Positions 21,407-21,889 of a stretch of DNA of 21,889 nt are shown here, one piece after another; position 1 is the first letter of the stretch; each line of letters begins with the position of its first letter. The notes under the pieces were generated by a model, which saw nothing but the letters and a program-made list of their open reading frames with translations, ran no database searches and had not been told where the DNA came from. A program made the position numbers and the translations under genes. This DNA comes from a bacterium (GTDB lineage: Bacteria > Pseudomonadota > Alphaproteobacteria > Rhizobiales > Xanthobacteraceae), in the NCBI GenBank assembly GCA_029946075.1, contig JAQSDT010000678.1, forward strand, positions 1 through 21,889, written 5' to 3'.

Positions 21407-21889
21407 ATGGCACGTTCATTCGACGATACCACACGGCGGGAAATTGCAGAGCTCTGCGCGGGCTTTTCGCGGGTGCCTTCGGATGGTGCTGGGCCCGAGC
21501 TGAAGCGCGCCGCCGTCGCCATTGCGCTGACGGAAGCCGAGGCCGGCGACGGCACGGCTTTCTTGCTGACCCGTCGCGCCGCCGGCCTTCGCTCCCATTC
21601 CTCGCAATGGGCGCTGCCGGGCGGCCGCTGCGACTACGGCGAGACGCAGGCGCAATCCGCGCTGCGCGAGCTGCAAGAGGAACTCGGCGTCGAGCTCGGC
21701 GAGGGCGATGTGCTCGGCCTGCTTGACGATTATCCGACGCGGTCGGGTTATCTGATCACGCCGGTCGTGGTCTGGGTCAATCCAGGCGCCGCCATCTTGC
21801 CCAACCCTGCCGAGGTCGCGTCCGTGCATCGCGTTGCGCTCGACGACATCGAGCGCGCCAATCTCATCCTGGATTTGGACCAGTTCGCC
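21407..21889 (+). CDS. Nudix hydrolase (CoA pyrophosphatase-like), partial at window end
   Basis: The frame from the ATG at 21407 stays open to the last base, so 161 residues are seen and the C-terminus is missing. Residues 73-95 contain a complete Nudix box: GRCDYGE, seven residues, then RELQEELGV, giving GX5EX7REUXEEXGU with the metal-binding Glu set intact. Before it, FLLTRRAAGLRSHSSQWALPGG resembles the CoA-pyrophosphatase motif LLTxRxxxLRxHxGQxxFPGG. The substrate is therefore probably CoA or a CoA derivative, but another nucleoside diphosphate is possible. The ribosome-binding site is weak. It is divergent from the thioesterase operon. Confidence 0.92.
   Translation, partial: MARSFDDTTRREIAELCAGFSRVPSDGAGPELKRAAVAIALTEAEAGDGTAFLLTRRAAGLRSHSSQWALPGGRCDYGETQAQSALRELQEELGVELGEGDVLGLLDDYPTRSGYLITPVVVWVNPGAAILPNPAEVASVHRVALDDIERANLILDLDQFA

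Overview
The window looks like chromosome of a Bradyrhizobium-type alphaproteobacterium (Nitrobacteraceae, Hyphomicrobiales). Three things point there. The DNA is GC-rich with strong G/C bias at third codon positions. The gene order murA - DUF2948 - hisD - UPF0262 - low-molecular-weight phosphatase - maf - yacG - tRNA-Phe is a typical alphaproteobacterial housekeeping cluster. Several intergenic palindromes (CGTCATTCCGGGG..., GTCGTCCCCGCGAAAGCG..., CCTCGTCCTGAGGAG..., GCATGACCCCGAAAAGTG...) belong to repeat families I know from Bradyrhizobium genomes. No ribosomal RNA, transposase, integrase or CRISPR array is visible.

Layout. 1-2304: a small helix-turn-helix protein, a short membrane protein and a Tat-exported family 1 glycosidase. 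2658-6158: five exported, mostly Cys-containing proteins of unknown function, some of noticeably lower GC. 6254-8048: tRNA-Thr(GGT), a short basic protein, the decayed tail of a thioredoxin-reductase-like gene, an EthD-family protein and a four-helix membrane protein. 8055-8358: two repeat elements. 8455-13850: the housekeeping cluster, covering peptidoglycan precursor synthesis (murA), histidine synthesis (hisD), a Maf nucleotide pyrophosphatase and the gyrase inhibitor YacG. Repeats have entered three of its gaps, including the place where infA often lies.

14022-17502 is the accessory zone. tRNA-Phe(GAA) is followed by decayed copies of its own T-arm and, 805 bases on, by an exact 15-base copy of its 3' end. 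This is the signature of integration at a tRNA gene. Between the two copies lies a carboxymuconolactone-decarboxylase-family gene. Just outside lies a 708-residue protein with a PIN-nuclease-like core, a coiled coil and two membrane helices, and upstream of it on the same strand a 67-residue peptide with a double-glycine leader. These two are the best candidates for an undescribed system.

17745-21889: an NTF2-like protein, a small membrane protein, a TetR repressor with a palindromic operator array before a divergent tautomerase, an aldo/keto reductase paired with a hotdog thioesterase, and a Nudix hydrolase cut by the window end. This stretch reads as small-molecule or xenobiotic metabolism, but no single pathway can be assigned from sequence alone.
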